Source of the DNA: Gammaproteobacteria bacterium
Lineage (GTDB): Bacteria > Pseudomonadota > Gammaproteobacteria > GCA-001735895
DNA length: 10,279 bases
Direction: 5' to 3'
NCBI GenBank assembly: GCA_003231795.1
Contig: QIJI01000075.1
Location: forward strand, 1 to 10,279
Notes under the pieces: generated by a model
What the model was told of the DNA's origin: nothing
What the model saw: the letters and a program-made list of their open reading frames with translations, nothing else
Database searches by the model: none
In this document: one piece after another, positions 7,636 to 10,279 of the stretch
Layout: every line of letters starts with the position of its first letter
Numbering within the stretch: the first letter of the stretch is position 1
Program-made: the position numbers and the translations under genes

Positions 7636-9048
7636 TTACTCGGCGCGTTCAATTTCATACTTGCGCATTTTTTCAACCAGCGTGGTACGGCGCATGTTAA
7701 GCATGGTGGCTGCGCGTGCCACCACGTTATTCGTTTTGCTCAAGGCCTGCTCGATTAATGAAATTTCAATATCGGTCAGGTATTTCTTCATATCTATTCC
7801 ATCGCCCGGCAACTGCGAGACATCCGGCCTCGAAAGTGAAATGATAGTGTCCTCACCATTGAACTCATCTTCACCGCCGACTCCGTCTGTTTGATACTTG
7901 TCGGGGAGATCTTTCGAATCCACAACACCGTGCGGAAAAAGTATCGCCAGACGTTCGATCAAATTGGCGAGCTCCCGTACATTGCCCGGCCAGCGATACC
8001 GCTGCAACATGGCGATAGCTTTCTTGCTGAGACGCACCGAACCACGATTTTCACGTTCGATACGCGCGATCATTTCGTGGATTAACAGCGGAATGTCCGA
8101 ATCGCGTTCGTGTAAAGGTGAAACTTCGATCGGGAACACATTGAGGCGATAAAAAAGATCTTCGCGAAACCTGCCATCGCTGATCAATTCTTCGAGCCGA
8201 TGATGCGTCGCTGCGATAACCCGTACGTCGGTTTTAATGGTTTTATTGCTACCCACCTTCTCATAGCAACGCTCCTGTAGAACGCGCAATAACTTGACCT
8301 GCATCGGCAGCGGCATATCACCAATTTCGTCGAGGAAGAGGACTCCCCCTTCCGCCAGCTCGAAACGTCCCTGACGGGAACTGATAGCACCGGTAAACGC
8401 ACCTTTCTCATGACCAAATAACTCACTTTCAAGCAGTTCTGCGGGTATCGCACCGCAGTTTATGGGAACAAACGGCTTTTTACTACGCGACGATTGCACG
8501 TGAATATTACGCGCTATCACTTCTTTACCGGTACCCGAGTCTCCCATAATCAGAACCGATGCATTAGTGTCTGATACCTGATCGATCATCAGATTGATGC
8601 GTTCGATCGCGTTGCTGTTACCGATTAATGGCTGGCATTCGCGATTATGCATGCGACGCTCGCGTTTATTGTGTTTGCGCGCCTGATCCAGAACCTGGGA
8701 AAGAGAGTAGTAGTCTGACTGGAAACAAAGGCCGGAAATAAAAGGTAGCTTTACCACGATTTCGAGCGAGCTAAGTTCAGATTTATCGGCGGTCAGAACT
8801 ACAGGGTATTGACATTTGTCGTCGTTGTTGCGCTTGAGAAAGTAGTCTGTGATTTCTTCTGTGCCGATACTGAAAATGGCGAGGTAATTATAAAGTTCTC
8901 TCCGGGGCACATCGGGTAACTGGTCGGGGGCGATCAATTTGGCCTCGACCTTAATGAAACCGAGTACTGCGAGGAAAGAATGCCCGCGAGTGTAGTTAGA
9001 ATCGACGACTAGTACTTCGTTGCTATCCTGATTGCCACTATGTTCCAT
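7636..9048 (-). CDS. fleQ: FleQ/FlrA, master sigma54-dependent activator of flagellar genes
   Basis: FleQ heads the polar flagellar cascade and in Pseudomonas also responds to cyclic di-GMP. Length is 470 residues. The N-terminal FleQ receiver-like domain (about 10-120) has no aspartate at the phosphorylation position (YLAIFSIG, S60), as in the family. The AAA+ domain has Walker A GDSGTGKE (169-176), GAFTGA (216-221), Walker B LFLDE (237-241) and WPGNVREL (353-360). The FleQ-type linker LPGDGIDMKKYL (413-424) leads to a Fis-type helix-turn-helix (about 438-466, VVARAATMLNMRRTTLVEKM). By gapless count from Walker A, the cyclic-di-GMP-contact motif LFRS of P. aeruginosa FleQ is ECQP here (137-140), while R180, N181 and E325 match its R185, N186 and E330. 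A stop codon immediately precedes the ATG, fixing the start. A FleQ-like box lies in its leader. Confidence 0.95.
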   Translation of the reverse strand: MEHSGNQDSNEVLVVDSNYTRGHSFLAVLGFIKVEAKLIAPDQLPDVPRRELYNYLAIFSIGTEEITDYFLKRNNDDKCQYPVVLTADKSELSSLEIVVKLPFISGLCFQSDYYSLSQVLDQARKHNKRERRMHNRECQPLIGNSNAIERINLMIDQVSDTNASVLIMGDSGTGKEVIARNIHVQSSRSKKPFVPINCGAIPAELLESELFGHEKGAFTGAISSRQGRFELAEGGVLFLDEIGDMPLPMQVKLLRVLQERCYEKVGSNKTIKTDVRVIAATHHRLEELISDGRFREDLFYRLNVFPIEVSPLHERDSDIPLLIHEMIARIERENRGSVRLSKKAIAMLQRYRWPGNVRELANLIERLAILFPHGVVDSKDLPDKYQTDGVGGEDEFNGEDTIISLSRPDVSQLPGDGIDMKKYLTDIEISLIEQALSKTNNVVARAATMLNMRRTTLVEKMRKYEIERAE

Positions 9049-9084
9049 TTATTCAAGCCACCCTGGTTACCCATGTCAGCAGAA

Positions 9085-9098
9085 GTCATATTTTTGAC
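9085..9098. promoter_or_regulatory. FleQ-like box in the fleQ leader (possible autoregulation)
   Basis: GTCATATTTTTGAC is a perfect GTCA-N6-TGAC inverted repeat with an AT-only core, the form described for FleQ operators in Pseudomonas. It sits 37-50 nt upstream of the fleQ ATG, within the 150-nt gap after fliT. A second GTCA at 9075-9078 lies 10 bp away in direct orientation. Position suggests feedback control of fleQ. I could not place a convincing sigma70 promoter here. Confidence 0.6.
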
Positions 9099-9198
9099 AT
9101 TTTTTTTGCTTTCAACTGAGTCTAGTTCAAGCTGCCAAAATATCGACGGCTATATGTGACTATTTTACATTAATTTTTTAAATCGATGAACCCATAAC

Positions 9199-9507
9199 TC
9201 ATTTTGATATATCGTTTAGCTCCTGATATGCCTGTGTCGCCCTGGCTGCCTTACGAACCTGGGTATGTTGTACCAATATCGATTCTTTAAATAGGGTCAG
9301 CTTGGCCACTACCTTTTGGTTAAGTTTCTGCAGATACTCAGCCTTGATCTGGTCAAGCTGGTGAATCGACTCGGCAAATGCTTGTTTAATAAGTAGTTGC
9401 CTTGCATTTTCAAGCTCATCAATCCGATCAAACCCGCCCGAGTCGAGCACTTCAAGAATCTCTTCGGTGAGTTCAATTGACTGTAAAAGGGCCTGTTTCT
9501 GATTCAT
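9199..9507 (-). CDS. fliT: FliT/FleP-like flagellar chaperone
   Basis: This is a small all-helical protein of 102 residues in the slot always filled by fliT-type genes after fliS. In the FliT family such proteins hold the filament cap protein FliD for export; in Pseudomonas the equivalent gene has been called fleP. The C-terminal segment (about 65-96, ending RKAARATQAYQEL) has the spaced leucines and final AYQ pattern of the family, but sequence identity in this family is low, so the call rests mainly on context. The start ATG is 14 nt after the fliS stop and has no visible ribosome site, suggesting coupling to fliS. It is the last gene of the fliDST unit; no clear terminator follows. Confidence 0.75.
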   Translation of the reverse strand: MNQKQALLQSIELTEEILEVLDSGGFDRIDELENARQLLIKQAFAESIHQLDQIKAEYLQKLNQKVVAKLTLFKESILVQHTQVRKAARATQAYQELNDISK

Positions 9508-9521
9508 TTCGACAAGACCAA

Positions 9522-9926
9522 TTATGCGCTGGCCTGCTGATTCTGTTGCGGAATCTGAATCCAGGCTGATTTAATTTCGAGCAATAAACCGCTTACCTCA
9601 TTGAGTTTGGCTATATCGTCATTGATATTTGCCTCGGTCAAGGTGATGCTCATGTACTGATAGAGGCGTGATAGGTTCTCAGCGAGATCGCCACCCTGCT
9701 TGTGATTAACGCAACCTTCAAGGCCGCCAACGATTAGCACCGCCTTGCTGATCAACTCTGCCTTGGCCGCAGTGTCGCCTCTGGCAATGGCCCCTTTGGC
9801 CTGTGCGATACGGGTCAGCGCGCCGTCAAACATCTGGGTAATCAGCGAATGCGGGTCTGCATACATGGTTCCACTGTAAACACCGGTCTTTTGATAAGCC
9901 TTTGCATACCTTACTTTATCGTTCAT
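9522..9926 (-). CDS. fliS: FliS, flagellin export chaperone
   Basis: FliS binds the disordered C-terminus of flagellin in the cytoplasm, prevents premature polymerisation and delivers it to the export gate. It has 134 residues, the usual size. The N-terminus AYQKTGVYSGTMYADPHSLITQMFDGAL (10-37) is diagnostic: a Y..t.v.s.....P..Li.mlydg.l pattern. GGDLAENLSRLYQYMSITLTEAN (78-100) matches the conserved helix region with LxxLYxYM. The glutamine-rich tail (QQNQQ, 127-131) is unremarkable. The start follows a purine-rich ribosome site (AAAGGCAGAG). It lies 127 nt after fliD with structured leader sequence between them, which may set its level separately from fliD. Confidence 0.96.
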   Translation of the reverse strand: MNDKVRYAKAYQKTGVYSGTMYADPHSLITQMFDGALTRIAQAKGAIARGDTAAKAELISKAVLIVGGLEGCVNHKQGGDLAENLSRLYQYMSITLTEANINDDIAKLNEVSGLLLEIKSAWIQIPQQNQQASA

Positions 9927-10053
9927 ATTAGTCTCTGCCTTTAAAATTATTTTAAAAAGCCCTGCATAAGTCGTCCTGACTTAGCAGCGCACGGGTTAAT
10001 GGAAATGGTATGCATCCCTGCACCACGGAACCCCTGCTTTATGCAAGCCTTCC
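9927..10053 (-). promoter_or_regulatory. fliD-fliS intergenic leader with two CsrA/RsmA-like GGA hairpins
   Basis: In the sense RNA, 10022-10011 folds as UGCA-GGGA-UGCA. The 12-nt window 10023-10012 matches the CsrA selection consensus RUACARGGAUGU at 10 of 12 positions. A second hairpin, UAAGUC-AGGAC-GACUUA (9983-9967), presents AGGA in its loop. The two GGA motifs are about 40 nt apart, within the bridging range of a CsrA dimer. Neither overlaps the fliS ribosome site, so any effect would be on stability or structure. This is a pattern match only. Confidence 0.4.
9954..10047 (-). terminator. Weak terminator-like structure between fliD and fliS
   Basis: Arms 10039-10047 and 9961-9969 can pair over 9 positions (one G-U) in the sense RNA, and GC plus five U residues (9960-9954) follow directly. 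The loop is long (about 69 nt), and the 3' arm competes with the 9967-9983 hairpin, so this resembles an attenuator more than a strong intrinsic terminator. It could reduce read-through from fliD into fliS. Confidence 0.25.
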
Positions 10054-10279
10054 CTAGCGCCTATTCAGCAGGGCTCCTGACCCGGGTAAATTATTGATTT
10101 GTTGCGATATGAAATTGCCAGTGCTCTGAAACCGGGCGATTAACAGGTCGAGCGCGGTGAATTGCGCTATCAGTCTGGCTTCGACCGTTTCCAGTCTCAG
10201 GTCGAGCGCGATCCTTTCATCGACGATATCCTCTAGCGAGCCGTTTAGACCCTGTTCACGGGCACTGAGGGCGCCGTCG
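10054..10279 (-). CDS. fliD: FliD, filament cap protein (C-terminal 74 residues, truncated by window edge)
   Basis: FliD forms the cap at the filament tip under which flagellin folds and assembles. Only the last 74 codons are in view, in the frame whose first full codon is 10278-10276. They read DGALSAREQGLNGSLEDIVD, then an alternating charged helix (ERIALDLRLETVEARL) and QFTALDLLIARFQSTGNF. This is the conserved FliD C-terminal coiled-coil with the QF.ALD.....Q.TG.F signature. The stop is TAG at 10056-10054. It precedes fliS by 127 nt in the same direction, the common fliD-fliS-fliT order. Confidence 0.92.
   Translation of the reverse strand, partial: DGALSAREQGLNGSLEDIVDERIALDLRLETVEARLIAQFTALDLLIARFQSTGNFISQQINNLPGSGALLNRR

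Noticed and set aside
7546..7894. Plus-strand open frames running through the fleQ 3' end
   Set aside because: They are antisense shadows of the clear fleQ coding sequence; two overlapping frames give unrelated low-complexity proteins without recognisable motifs.
9130..9150. TTGGCAG sequence before fleQ as a sigma54 -24 element
   Set aside because: No GC lies at the required 10-nt spacing after the GG.
9153..9171. CRP/Vfr-like site (ATGTGA...TTACAT) upstream of fleQ
   Set aside because: Vfr is known to act on fleQ in Pseudomonas, but the half-site spacing is 5 rather than 6 and the second half differs from TCACA, so I do not call it.
9160..9190. Sigma70 promoter for fleQ with TAAAAT as -10 and TTCATC as -35 (minus strand)
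   Set aside because: The spacing of 17 is right, but the -35 matches only 3 of 6 bases and the region is AT-rich, so chance matches are expected.

Overview
The window is a canonical polar-flagellum gene block. Every recognisable gene lies on the minus strand. In transcription order (high to low coordinate) it reads fliD (3' end), fliS, fliT/fleP, fleQ (flrA), fleS (flrB), fleR (flrC), fliE, fliF, fliG, fliH, fliI (5' part). This gene order, with two sigma54 activators and a sensor kinase between the fliDS genes and fliEFGHI, is typical of gammaproteobacteria with a polar flagellum (Pseudomonas, Marinobacter or Vibrio-like organisation). The moderate GC content fits this, but I cannot assign a genus.

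Layout: 10279-9199 holds the filament cap end and two small export chaperones. 9198-9049 is the fleQ leader, 9048-7636 is the master activator FleQ, and 7635-7195 is a 441-nt gap rich in inverted repeats that carries the likely fleSR promoter. 7194-4652 is the fleS-fleR two-component pair, joined by an ATGA overlap. 4651-4414 is the fliE promoter region. 4413-1 is the tightly packed basal-body/export operon fliEFGHI.

How the parts work together: FleQ acts with RpoN (sigma54) to switch on fleSR and fliE-type operons. FleS/FleR then activates later sigma54 genes. FliE, FliF and FliG build the rod junction, MS ring and rotor, and FliH/FliI energise type III export. I find sigma54 promoters before fliE (4542-4557) and fleS (7330-7345). 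In both leaders a GTCA-N6-TG(A/G/T)C-type box sits about 35-45 nt downstream of the predicted start site, and a perfect GTCA-N6-TGAC box sits in the leader of fleQ itself. This matches the atypical downstream enhancer placement reported for FleQ in Pseudomonas aeruginosa.

I see no new gene system; the proteins are ordinary members of known families. The unusual signals are regulatory. They are an 18-bp inverted repeat that would bury the fliI start codon in mRNA and is bridged by a 23-codon leader ORF; an 83-nt nested hairpin between fleQ and fleS; a FleQ whose cyclic-di-GMP-contact LFRS motif is replaced by ECQP; and two GGA hairpins in front of fliS that resemble CsrA/RsmA sites.
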